Shown here: positions 1-8,235 of the stretch, in pieces
Numbering within the stretch: the first letter of the stretch is position 1
Layout: each line of letters begins with the position of its first letter
Notes under the pieces: model-generated
Seen by the model: only the letters and a program-made list of their open reading frames with translations
Told to the model about the DNA's origin: nothing
The model's database searches: none
DNA from: Thermoplasmata archaeon
Lineage (GTDB): Archaea; Thermoplasmatota; Thermoplasmata; Thermoplasmatales; ARK-15
NCBI GenBank assembly: GCA_038729465.1
Contig: JAVYRZ010000007.1
Location: forward strand, 28,692-63,708
DNA length: 35,017 nucleotides
Direction of reading: 5' to 3'
Translations under genes and position numbers: made by a program

Positions 1-1139
1 ATGTACCCACAAAATCAGTATCTGACAAATACAAGGAAGCGTTTTTAGAAGATATCAAGAAACTGGATATTGATTCTATAGATCTATATGCGCCCGCTAC
101 CGATTATATTGCCGAGATCATAGCTCAGATTCAAGTTCTTATGAGTCGCGGATATGCATATGAAACTGATGATGGTGTATATTTTGACATCAGCAAGTTT
201 CCAGAGTATGGAAAATTGTCACACCAGACAATAGCATCATTAATGGCCGGAAGCAGGGTCGAAATCAACGAACTGAAAAAGAATCCTCTTGATTTTGTGC
301 TCTGGAAAAAACGAAAGCCAGACGAGCCGTACTGGAGCTCGCCATGGGGCGAAGGCAGGCCTGGTTGGCACATTGAAGACACCGCGATCACAGAGCATTA
401 TCTGGGAACGCAGTATGATCTGCATGGTGGTGGAAGCGACCTGATATTTCCGCATCATGAATGCGAGATTGCACAGATGGAAGCAGCAAGCGGCAAGAAG
501 CCGATGGTAAAATACTGGCTACATACAGGGCTATTGACAATTGAAGACAAGAGAATGGGCAAATCGATGGGCAATGCAATTAACATTCGTGACATTTTAA
601 AGATTGTAAGAAAGGAGGTATTGAGATTCTATATATTCAGTTCTCACTATCGCAGTCCTTTAAACTATTCAATACAGAGCGTTGAAGAGTCTAAAAATTC
701 TTGGGAACGTATAGTATCAGTATATTTCACATTGAAGAACATGAGCAAGTTTAGCAATGAGCCAAACGCGGATCTTGCCGGGCAGCTAGAAAAGTTCAAT
801 ATTGAGTTTATGGCTGCCATGGACGACGATTTAAACACCCCGAAAGCCATTTCGGTAATCATGAATTTGATTTCATGGGTTTATAAAAACCTGAACACAC
901 TGGCCCAAAACGATGTAGCAGCACTAATGCAGGAGTTTGAGAATATTGATTCTATATTCAGAATACTGCCCAGATACAGTGTTGAGACAGAATCATTGGT
1001 AAGGTTGGTATTGGAGCTTAGAGATAGGTTGAGAAAAGATAAAAATTACGAGTTATCGGATTATATCAGATCAGAGCTGAAAAAGCAGGGTATAACAGTT
1101 CAAGATACAGGATCTGGAATAATCTGGTACTTTTCCTGA
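1..1139 (+). CDS. cysS: cysteinyl-tRNA synthetase, 5'-truncated by window edge
   Basis: Charges tRNA-Cys with cysteine in the cytoplasm (class I synthetase). The reading frame is open from base 3 to the stop at 1137-1139. The ATG at 141 is an internal methionine: the codons before it encode a normal CysRS stretch ending in TDYIAEIIAQIQ, so the true start lies upstream of the window. Visible landmarks are GWHIEDTAITEHYLG, the HGGGSDLIFPHHECEIAQ block, and the KMSKS-type signature RMGKSMGN near base 555. The C-terminal helical anticodon-binding region is complete. In E. coli CysRS the residue after HIE is a zinc-binding Cys; here it is Asp, while the following His and Glu of the HHxxE block remain. 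I believe Asp also occurs there in some archaeal CysRS, but could not check. The gene is followed 8 bases later by the Mut7-C gene on the same strand. Confidence 0.96.
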   Translation, partial: VPTKSVSDKYKEAFLEDIKKLDIDSIDLYAPATDYIAEIIAQIQVLMSRGYAYETDDGVYFDISKFPEYGKLSHQTIASLMAGSRVEINELKKNPLDFVLWKKRKPDEPYWSSPWGEGRPGWHIEDTAITEHYLGTQYDLHGGGSDLIFPHHECEIAQMEAASGKKPMVKYWLHTGLLTIEDKRMGKSMGNAINIRDILKIVRKEVLRFYIFSSHYRSPLNYSIQSVEESKNSWERIVSVYFTLKNMSKFSNEPNADLAGQLEKFNIEFMAAMDDDLNTPKAISVIMNLISWVYKNLNTLAQNDVAALMQEFENIDSIFRILPRYSVETESLVRLVLELRDRLRKDKNYELSDYIRSELKKQGITVQDTGSGIIWYFS

Positions 1140-1147
1140 TCATTATT

Positions 1148-1603
1148 ATGAAATTTTTAGTTGACCAGATGCTTGGCAAACTTGCCAAATATTTGAGGTT
1201 TATGGGCTATGACACATTTTACACGAACGAGCCTATTAGCGACAGAGAGCTTATCGAGATTGCAAAGAAAGAGAATAGAATCATTCTCACCCGAGACAAG
1301 ATCATAGCACAGAATGTAGCCGGTTCTGTATATTTAAAAGGATCCAGTTTGAAAGAACAGTTTTTAGAGCTAAATCAGAACATCAAGATCACTAAAACCT
1401 CAATACTGTCAAGATGCAGCGTATGCAATTCAGTATTAGAGAAAGTAGATAAAGAGGCTGTTAAAAATATGGTGCCTGATTACGTATATTTGCACAACAC
1501 TGAATTCTACGTGTGCAATAACTGTAAAAAAGTGTATTGGTACGGATCTCACACAAAAAAGATAATAGACGAGATCGATTACTTATTAAGTGAGAGCAAA
1601 TGA
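1148..1603 (+). CDS. Mut7-C RNase-domain protein with zinc ribbon
   Basis: A 151-residue protein of the Mut7-C family (PIN-like fold), probably a metal-dependent RNase. The N-terminus KFLVDQMLGKLAKYLRFMGY is the typical family opening, with acidic D6 and the LTRD motif (D50) as likely catalytic residues. The C-terminal third has two CxxC pairs (C90/C93 and C123/C126) forming a zinc ribbon. The start at 1148 is chosen because the family begins exactly at this motif. The stop TGA overlaps the ATG of pelota (ATGA at 1600-1603), which predicts translational coupling with a ribosome-rescue factor. The molecular target is not known to me; the RNase activity is an inference from the family. Confidence 0.85.
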   Translation: MKFLVDQMLGKLAKYLRFMGYDTFYTNEPISDRELIEIAKKENRIILTRDKIIAQNVAGSVYLKGSSLKEQFLELNQNIKITKTSILSRCSVCNSVLEKVDKEAVKNMVPDYVYLHNTEFYVCNNCKKVYWYGSHTKKIIDEIDYLLSESK

Positions 1604-2634
1604 AAATCCTGGATTTTGATGAAAAAGAGCAGAAAATGCAGGTTATTGTAGAGGTAATCGATGATCTCTGGTATCTGGACAATAGCATAGCGATAGGAGA
1701 TATAGTTTACGGCACATCTTACAGACGCAGTGAAGAAAAAGCAGATTTGTTGCGCAGCAAGAAAGTTGATAGGATCAGAATCTGGGTTGGAGTTAGTGTT
1801 GAAAAAACAGAGTTTCAAGAGTTTTCAGACCGGTTCAGGGTTCATGGCAAAATTGTAGAAGGTGATGAAGAGTATCTGGGAGAGTATCAGACTCTGAACA
1901 TAGAGCTTGGAAACGAAGTGATAATAAAAAAGCAGAAATGGAGCGATATCCAGATTGAAGAGTTGAAAAAAGCAGAGCAAAACAGCAAGAAACCAGTACT
2001 GGTATTTTTGGCAATTGACACGGATGAAGCGACCATTGCAATGATGAGAGAATATGGAATACAAGAACTGGCAAGGATTAATATCGAGAAATCGGGAAAA
2101 GATTATGAAACAAGAGAGAACAAGCAGGATCAATATTCTGAGATTTTAGCTAAATTACGACAGTACAGTAGCGGTCAGATCCCGATTTTGATAATTGGCC
2201 CGGGATTTGCCAAAGAGCAGTTTTACGAATATTTGAAATCCAAGAGCTTCGATGTGAAAAACGTGATTGTGTCTAGCACCTCTTATGCAGGAATGCACGG
2301 AATATATGAAGCTTTAAAGAATGGCGCGCTGGACAGTATACTTGCAGAGCACAGAACAAAGATCGAAAGCGATCTTGTTGAGGCACTTTTGACAGAGATA
2401 CATAAGGAGGGGCTATATGCTTACGGCATTGAAGAAACTAAAAAATATGCAGAGATAGGAGCAATAAAAACATTGCTCGTTACAGACACGCTAATCAAAG
2501 ATCCACTGATCACAGAGCTGATGAACACTGTTAAAAACAGCAATGGCACAGTATACATAATCAGCACGCATCACGAACCTGGCAAAATATTAAAGTCACT
2601 GGGCAATATTGCTGCAATGCTGCGCTTTAAATGA
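1600..2634 (+). CDS. pelA: mRNA surveillance protein pelota (aPelota)
   Basis: Archaeal homologue of eukaryotic Dom34/Pelota, an eRF1 paralogue that enters the A site of stalled ribosomes with aEF1A (acting as Hbs1) and with ABCE1 splits them. At 344 residues it has the usual archaeal length. The N-terminal Sm-like domain starts MKILDFDEKEQKMQVIVE and runs to about residue 125; the central and C-terminal eRF1-like domains follow. No GGQ tripeptide is present, as expected, since Pelota does not hydrolyse peptidyl-tRNA. It overlaps the Mut7-C gene by four bases. Its stop lies only 5 bases from the end of the convergent ligase gene, so transcripts of the two must overlap or terminate inside each other. 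Confidence 0.95.
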   Translation: MKILDFDEKEQKMQVIVEVIDDLWYLDNSIAIGDIVYGTSYRRSEEKADLLRSKKVDRIRIWVGVSVEKTEFQEFSDRFRVHGKIVEGDEEYLGEYQTLNIELGNEVIIKKQKWSDIQIEELKKAEQNSKKPVLVFLAIDTDEATIAMMREYGIQELARINIEKSGKDYETRENKQDQYSEILAKLRQYSSGQIPILIIGPGFAKEQFYEYLKSKSFDVKNVIVSSTSYAGMHGIYEALKNGALDSILAEHRTKIESDLVEALLTEIHKEGLYAYGIEETKKYAEIGAIKTLLVTDTLIKDPLITELMNTVKNSNGTVYIISTHHEPGKILKSLGNIAAMLRFK

Positions 2635-2639
2635 TCTTA

Positions 2640-4421
2640 TTATGCATTACTTATCTTTTTGAGCTGATTGTTATAAAGCTCTAGTATTTCCTGTGATGTT
2701 GTTGCCTCTTCTGCACTTTTATCAGACCTGTACCTGCCTGTAAATCTGGGGAAACGTATAGATAATCCTGCACCTTTTTCCAGAGCGTCTCTGCAACAAG
2801 TATGAGATGGACTGATAGTAATCTCAGCACCTTTCAGTTCCAGGACCAGATATGGCTCAAACCAGTAATCAGGCAAGATCTCAGACACTACCCGAGGATG
2901 CTTGTGCGTGAGCAAATAGCTTTTTAGAAGATTGGGCAGTGCAAAAAGCTGGTCTTCTGTAAATCCGGATCCAAGCTTGCATACTGTCTCAAAACAGTCT
3001 TCTTTGTCGTTATAAGAAGCCATAAGCAGCGCACCGTAAGTGCCGTTTCTAGAGCCACGTCCCGAAAACGCGCCGATAACGACCAGATCTACAGTGTCTT
3101 CAATTGCAAGCTGATAATCTCTTTTGTACTTTACCCACAAAAATTCTCTGGCACCGGCCCTGTAAACAGACTGTTCGCTCACGTTTTTAGATACCACTCC
3201 TTCACAGCCATCCTCGATCGCTTTCTCGAAAAATCTCTTAATTTGCTCTTTATCATCAGACACGATTTGCTGTGCAATCTTGATATTATCGGTCTCTGCT
3301 ATGTTTTTTGTTAAGAGAGCCCTTCGCTCAGGATATGGTAAGGAAGTTAAATCTTCACCGTTAAGATACAGAATATCAAACAAAAACAGCACTACCGGAT
3401 ACTCTTCCTGCGCTTTGGTAAGCTCGTATTTTCTGCCTCTCCTGTGTGACACTGCCTGAAATGGCAGTATCTGGTTTGTATTGGGATCTACAGGCACTCC
3501 TTCCCCATCAAGTATCGCAGATTCGCCTTTAAACGCGGTTTTAATGTATTTTAATATATCTGGAAATTGTTGTGTGATATTTTCAAGTCTTCTGGAGTAA
3601 ATAACATCCTTATCTTTTGAAACATGTACCTGCATTCTTAATCCATCATATTTGTATTCATAAGCTGCTTTACCCCCCATCTTCTCTATTATCTCGTCGA
3701 TTGAAGGCAATCGCTCTGCCAACATAGACATAACAGGTACTCCGGTCTCAATTTTTATGTTTTTTACACCCTCAATGCCTTCTCTGATCAATATTTCTGC
3801 AATTTTTCCTAGATCTGGATAGATGCTGTACACTTTTTCAATTTCATCTCTCAATTCTTTCGATTCTGACAGATATACAGATAATGAATCTATAATCGTT
3901 TTGTCAGCAATGCCTAGTCTCAACTTTCCTACAACAGTTCTAGTCAGGTACTTAGCCTCTACAGGCTCTGCTAAATTTAGAAGCTCTTTAAACAATTTCA
4001 GTTTTCTAGCCTGACTGCTCTGCCCTGATAATGAAGCTATACTCATAAAATTATTGTATACCTTATCAATGGTCAATCGTTCTTCCTCTTTTTCATATAT
4101 CATTAATGTTTTCTGGGACTTTGAAGTGCAAATCTGCTCGGCAACAGAACCAAGATCGCCTAGCTTTAGATATATAGATTCTACATCCTTGACGTTTTTT
4201 CCGTATGCTTCAGATATTGCTTTTATTGCTAGCTTTTCAGCAAGCCCGAGTTCTATGCCTTCATAGTCCGGCCTGAGTTTTCCCTGCGTTAAATAAATTA
4301 CTTTCTCAATATCCTCAAAGGCAGTGTTTTTTAGCAGTTCCACTAATAAATCAGTCATCTCAAGTCTCTTAGTTGTATCTTCTATTTTCTGGTACTCATC
4401 CACTAAAATTTTGTAAAGCAT
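2640..4421 (-). CDS. lig: ATP-dependent DNA ligase
   Basis: Replicative/repair ligase that seals nicks through an enzyme-AMP intermediate. At 593 residues it has the standard archaeal LigI-like length. An N-terminal DNA-binding domain covers about 1-215. The adenylation domain contains the active-site lysine in EYKYDGLRMQVH (K257), later EGVVSKN and the VKYKRDY motif. The C-terminal OB fold ends in RFPRFTGRYRSDK, typical of the family; the last residues show no clear PIP box. On the minus strand it starts 25 bases after the thiQ stop, so it could be read through from the thi operon, although an AT-rich TATA-like stretch (about 4430-4440) could give it its own promoter. Confidence 0.97.
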   Translation of the reverse strand: MLYKILVDEYQKIEDTTKRLEMTDLLVELLKNTAFEDIEKVIYLTQGKLRPDYEGIELGLAEKLAIKAISEAYGKNVKDVESIYLKLGDLGSVAEQICTSKSQKTLMIYEKEEERLTIDKVYNNFMSIASLSGQSSQARKLKLFKELLNLAEPVEAKYLTRTVVGKLRLGIADKTIIDSLSVYLSESKELRDEIEKVYSIYPDLGKIAEILIREGIEGVKNIKIETGVPVMSMLAERLPSIDEIIEKMGGKAAYEYKYDGLRMQVHVSKDKDVIYSRRLENITQQFPDILKYIKTAFKGESAILDGEGVPVDPNTNQILPFQAVSHRRGRKYELTKAQEEYPVVLFLFDILYLNGEDLTSLPYPERRALLTKNIAETDNIKIAQQIVSDDKEQIKRFFEKAIEDGCEGVVSKNVSEQSVYRAGAREFLWVKYKRDYQLAIEDTVDLVVIGAFSGRGSRNGTYGALLMASYNDKEDCFETVCKLGSGFTEDQLFALPNLLKSYLLTHKHPRVVSEILPDYWFEPYLVLELKGAEITISPSHTCCRDALEKGAGLSIRFPRFTGRYRSDKSAEEATTSQEILELYNNQLKKISNA

Positions 4422-4446
4422 ATCTATTCAATTTATAATAATAGAA

Positions 4447-5424
4447 TTAATAAATTTTTTTATAACTTAGATAGTTATTTATCTTAAACTTTATAGATTT
4501 TGAAGTTTTGTCCGAAAATTTTTTGCCCGTGTCTGCATCTGTAACTACCGCAATTTTCTGGCCATTGTAGTTGAGTATGAGCCTCCAATTTGCCTTGCCC
4601 ACAAAAACACTGTCTAACACCGCCTCGTATTCTCCGTCTTCAAGAATGATCTGTTCAGGCTTGACATAGATTTCATTGCCTTTAATATTGATTTTATTAT
4701 ACCCTACAAACCAGGCAACAAACCCGTTTGCAGGGGCATTATAGATACTTTCTGGATCTCCTTCCTGCATCTTTGTTCCGTTCTCCATGATCACGATATT
4801 ATCTCCTATCATGAATGCCTCTTCATGATCATGAGTAACATAGACGTATGTCAATTTCAGGGATTTCTGGAGCATTTTAAGGTCATCCAAAATCTCCATC
4901 TTTATCCTTGCGTCAAGAGAACTCAACGGTTCGTCCAGTAACAGTACTTTAGGCATTGGCGCCAGCGCTCTCGCAATTGCAACTTTTTGTTGCTCTCCGC
5001 CAGATAGTTCTGATGGATATCTTTCTAATATATTTTGGATGCTTAACAGCTCTGAGAGATATCCTATTCGCTCTTCTATCCTGTCTTTTTTCCATTTTTG
5101 AGCAATCAACCCAAATTCAATATTGTTTTTTACTTTCATGTGTGGAAACAAAGTGTTTTGCTGAAAAATCATACCAATTCCACGCTGTGCAGGAGTAAAA
5201 CTGTTTATGCGCACATTATCCATGTATATTTCACCACTGTCTGGTTCTATCAATCCTGCTATAATCTTCAAAATTGTAGATTTTCCACAACCGGTTGGCC
5301 CCAGTAATACCGTTATCTTTTCACTATCTATATTCAATGTAAAATTCTTGATAAACTCTGTTTTATCGTATTTTTTAGAGATGTTTTTCAAAATTATGCT
5401 ACTCATATTCTGTATGTTCTCCAT
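4447..5424 (-). CDS. thiQ: thiamine-type ABC importer, ATPase subunit
   Basis: ATPase of an importer, cytoplasmic, pairing with the adjacent ThiP-like permease. Seen: Walker A GPTGCGKST (residues 42-50), Q-loop FQQN (about 87-90), signature LSGGEQQ (140-146), Walker B LLLDEP (161-166), H-loop H198, then a C-terminal TOBE-like region of about 80 residues. ThiQ of E. coli lacks such a long tail, so this subunit resembles the PotA/FbpC subfamily; the thiamine assignment rests on the neighbouring binding protein. The ORF overlaps the permease end by 26 bases. The internal Met7 (ATG at 5406) is an equally good start, with GGAG 12 bases ahead; I see no SD before the first Met. Confidence 0.85.
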   Translation of the reverse strand: MENIQNMSSIILKNISKKYDKTEFIKNFTLNIDSEKITVLLGPTGCGKSTILKIIAGLIEPDSGEIYMDNVRINSFTPAQRGIGMIFQQNTLFPHMKVKNNIEFGLIAQKWKKDRIEERIGYLSELLSIQNILERYPSELSGGEQQKVAIARALAPMPKVLLLDEPLSSLDARIKMEILDDLKMLQKSLKLTYVYVTHDHEEAFMIGDNIVIMENGTKMQEGDPESIYNAPANGFVAWFVGYNKINIKGNEIYVKPEQIILEDGEYEAVLDSVFVGKANWRLILNYNGQKIAVVTDADTGKKFSDKTSKSIKFKINNYLSYKKIY

Positions 5425-7030
5425 AGAATTGAATGATAAAGAAGTATATAAAACTCAATAGTATCAGTATACTTGCAGCCGCAGAAGCCAGCACAAACTC
5501 TTTCAAATTAAGAAGATTATATATGGATATTGCGAGGGTTGTGTATTTGGGAACATACAGGAAATTAGTTGCTGCAAATTCGCCAATGCTTATTGCAAAA
5601 CTGAATGAAAATGCTGTAATCACACCTTTTTTGATCAGAGGTAACTCTACCTTAAAAAAGGCAGATAACCGGGAAGCACCTAACAATATCGCAGAATCAC
5701 GAAGCTCTGGCTGAACATGCGCAACACTGCTGGTCAATACCCTGAGAGTAAGCGGGATCGCGATTACTGACTGTGCAAGAATGATCAACGGCCATACAAC
5801 AGACCCTACATTTATGTATATCCTGTAAGCAAGGTATATTGCAAGAGCCAGCACTATCGGTGAGATTACAAGAGGCAAAAATAGATTTATGTCATATGCC
5901 CACGCTCTTTTTTTTATGCTTTCTAAATTGTAAATTACAAAGAGTGATATTATCAGAACCCCTACACTTACTACCATTGCAAAAAATAGAGTGTTAACCA
6001 GTACATTGATCATGGATACTCCTAATTTAAAGGATATAAGTGGAGAAAACAGTTTTTGATAATAATAAAGTGTAAATATAGATGTATGTGGCACTAGAAC
6101 AGAGTATAAAACCGGAGAAAAGAGCACGGGAACAATAAACAACAATATGAATATCAGATATGTCGATACTAAAATAATCTCAACGTTACTGGCTTTTTTC
6201 AAAGGAATTGGTTCTCGCGCTCGTTCAGCCCTGTAAAACCTTCTCTTTTTTCTAGTGATCCATCTTATGTACAGCAATGATGGTACTACAAGTATCAAAA
6301 TCTCTACTACAGACAACAGCACCGCAGTTCTGAGATCCAGAAAATCAAAGTATAATGCGTAAATCTGGTCTTCCATAGTAAAATATTTAGCACCTCCCAG
6401 TATTAATGGGATTGTAAACCCCATAAAACTGTATATGAAAGCAATCAATGTTCCTGCCAATGCTGCAGCCTTGGAGTTTGGCCATATTATGGTCCTGAAA
6501 AGATGAAACTTAGAACTGCCAAGGGTTCTGGCAGCATTTTCCTGGCTCTGCTCAAAGCTCTCTAACTCTGCGTATGTAAAAAACATGATGAGCGGAGCAT
6601 TGAAAAACACATTTGCGTAGAGTATTGAAGGAAGTCCAGCACTGAAAATTTGCAGGAAAGGCACATATTTTGTTATAAATCCTCCAGCCGAATAGACGTC
6701 GATAATGCCTATGGCCACCACTATTGCAGGCATTAAAAACGGAATAATCAAAAGGGGTTGTATTATTTTCTTTCCGGGAAAGCTGTATCTTGCTAAAATG
6801 ATGCCTCCCGGATATCCGATCAAAAATGATAACAAAGCACTTAAAACGGCTTCTAACATTGATATTTTTATAGAATATATCAGAATATAGCTGGATAAAA
6901 TGCTCAGTATATTTACACTGTAAACAGTGTAAATTAGACTGAGAAGTGGATAGTATATCGTAAAAACCAGAAAAATAATGGGTATAAGCAGTAATATTGC
7001 TTTTTTTACTCTATCATTATTGTTTGCCAC
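5399..7030 (-). CDS. thiP: thiamine-type ABC importer, fused permease
   Basis: Membrane channel of the importer. The 543-residue chain holds two homologous BPD-transporter permease halves, about 12 membrane segments, like ThiP (536 residues in E. coli) and FbpB. Each half has an EAA-type ATPase-contact loop: ENAARTLGSSKFHLFRTI in the first half and RDSAILLGASRLSAFFKV in the second. The start is a GTG at 7030, overlapping the 3' end of thiB by 25 bases, which suggests coupled translation. Sequence alone cannot separate thiamine from iron permeases; context decides. Confidence 0.85.
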   Translation of the reverse strand: MANNNDRVKKAILLLIPIIFLVFTIYYPLLSLIYTVYSVNILSILSSYILIYSIKISMLEAVLSALLSFLIGYPGGIILARYSFPGKKIIQPLLIIPFLMPAIVVAIGIIDVYSAGGFITKYVPFLQIFSAGLPSILYANVFFNAPLIMFFTYAELESFEQSQENAARTLGSSKFHLFRTIIWPNSKAAALAGTLIAFIYSFMGFTIPLILGGAKYFTMEDQIYALYFDFLDLRTAVLLSVVEILILVVPSLLYIRWITRKKRRFYRAERAREPIPLKKASNVEIILVSTYLIFILLFIVPVLFSPVLYSVLVPHTSIFTLYYYQKLFSPLISFKLGVSMINVLVNTLFFAMVVSVGVLIISLFVIYNLESIKKRAWAYDINLFLPLVISPIVLALAIYLAYRIYINVGSVVWPLIILAQSVIAIPLTLRVLTSSVAHVQPELRDSAILLGASRLSAFFKVELPLIKKGVITAFSFSFAISIGEFAATNFLYVPKYTTLAISIYNLLNLKEFVLASAAASILILLSFIYFFIIQFYGEHTEYE

Positions 7031-8115
7031 TGCTCTAACCAGTTTGGTAGATTATTTGATATTTGCAGCTGGGTCAGATAATTGTTCAATACTATCACAT
7101 TTGCAGGATTTACCGCGTAATCGTATACTGCAGGCAAGGTTACATTTGAGTTTGCAGGATACATCCATTCATTAAGCGGTATCTCATTCTGAACCTGGCT
7201 CCCTAAAAACCAGTCTATGAATTTCTCTGCAAGTGCAAGATGCTTTGTGTGATTTACTATGCCTATTCCATAAATATCTTCCCATCCATAAAGTTTTTGC
7301 GCAAAATGAGCAATAGTAGCATTGTACTGCAGGCTACTGTAAAAATACATTGAATACGCAGGATCTGTTGCATAGCTTACTAAAAACTGTTTGTTTATAC
7401 TCGAGTTTGTAAAATCATTGAAAGCAGTACTCCAGTCATTAGTGATGTATACACTATTTTTCGTACTGTTCCAGAACGTGGTCCAGCTCTCGTTTAATAT
7501 GTATTTGTAATATGCAATCTCATAGAGCAAAAAACTTTCACCCGTGCTTGAATAAACTGGGTTTTCTACTATTAAATTATGTGCATATGTAGCATTGTAA
7601 AATGATTGAAAACTCAGGTTTTCAATGTTATCTTTATTGTTATTATAAAAAGTGGTGTTTAAAAGATAATCAAATGAAATCAGAGAATATTCGTAGGGAG
7701 AAAGATAATGTCCCGGGCTCAGGTCATTTACCAGATAGCTTGGAATATTATTTAGCATTGGAGAAACGTAGGGAGTCAAAAGACCGTTTTTAACTGCCAA
7801 TGGTTCATTCACATTAGTGAGCCCGATCACTATGTCCGCCTGCGGATTGGATTTTTGACTGTTTAATGTAGCAAGTAAGTTATCCTGATATTCTATATCT
7901 ACTGTAACATTATACTTTTTTTCAAATGCCGTAAAAACTTTTGCATATGTAGCATTTGGATTTGAGCCATACTGGAAAAGGGATGGATATGTATAGATTA
8001 CCAGTGTTTCTTTTTTTGAAGTATTCGATGTACTGCTGTTGTATATACCATAAATTGCGACAATGATCACGATTATTACAAACGCAACTACCAGTTTCTT
8101 TAACCAGCTTTCCAT
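7006..8115 (-). CDS. thiB: thiamine-binding protein of ABC importer (ThiB/TbpA-like)
   Basis: Extracytoplasmic substrate receptor, 369 residues. An N-terminal uncleaved-looking membrane anchor (about residues 7-25, LVVAFVIIVIIVAIYG) is followed by a Ser/Thr/Asn linker and no lipobox Cys. The mature part follows E. coli TbpA closely by eye: LVIYTYPS near the start, ADIVIGLTN, DWSTAFNDF, VSYATDPAY, IPLNEWMYPANSNVTLP and a C-terminal NWLEQWQ. These point to thiamine rather than iron. About ten Asn-X-Ser/Thr sequons fit a glycosylated external protein. It is the first gene of thiB-thiP-thiQ. A TATA-like box (minus strand, 8139-8148) lies about 27 bases before the ATG, indicating a leaderless transcript. 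Confidence 0.84.
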   Translation of the reverse strand: MESWLKKLVVAFVIIVIIVAIYGIYNSSTSNTSKKETLVIYTYPSLFQYGSNPNATYAKVFTAFEKKYNVTVDIEYQDNLLATLNSQKSNPQADIVIGLTNVNEPLAVKNGLLTPYVSPMLNNIPSYLVNDLSPGHYLSPYEYSLISFDYLLNTTFYNNNKDNIENLSFQSFYNATYAHNLIVENPVYSSTGESFLLYEIAYYKYILNESWTTFWNSTKNSVYITNDWSTAFNDFTNSSINKQFLVSYATDPAYSMYFYSSLQYNATIAHFAQKLYGWEDIYGIGIVNHTKHLALAEKFIDWFLGSQVQNEIPLNEWMYPANSNVTLPAVYDYAVNPANVIVLNNYLTQLQISNNLPNWLEQWQTIMIE

Positions 8116-8151
8116 AAAAACTATAAATATGATTTTACATATAAATTTGTT

Positions 8152-8166
8152 TATAACTGAGTTATA
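8152..8166. promoter_or_regulatory. palindrome upstream of thiB promoter
   Basis: A perfect 15-base palindrome, TATAACTGAGTTATA, with a single central base. It sits three bases upstream of the minus-strand TATA-like box of thiB (8139-8148). Position and symmetry suit a regulator operator; a thiamine-responsive archaeal repressor would be a sensible candidate, but this is inference. No TPP riboswitch fits in the short leaderless upstream region. Confidence 0.4.
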
Positions 8167-8235
8167 TAAAATATAAATTGTATTTAAAAATGCGTGTTTA
8201 AAATATTTTTTAAAAATAAAAAGTTTATAATGTAT

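Noticed and set aside
141-143. ATG as the start of cysS
   Set aside because: The frame is open to base 3 and the upstream codons encode normal CysRS sequence; the gene is cut by the window edge.
8116-8235. TPP riboswitch upstream of thiB
   Set aside because: The 120-base gap is almost pure AT, lacks the conserved riboswitch blocks apart from a chance CTGAG inside the palindrome, and the transcript appears leaderless.
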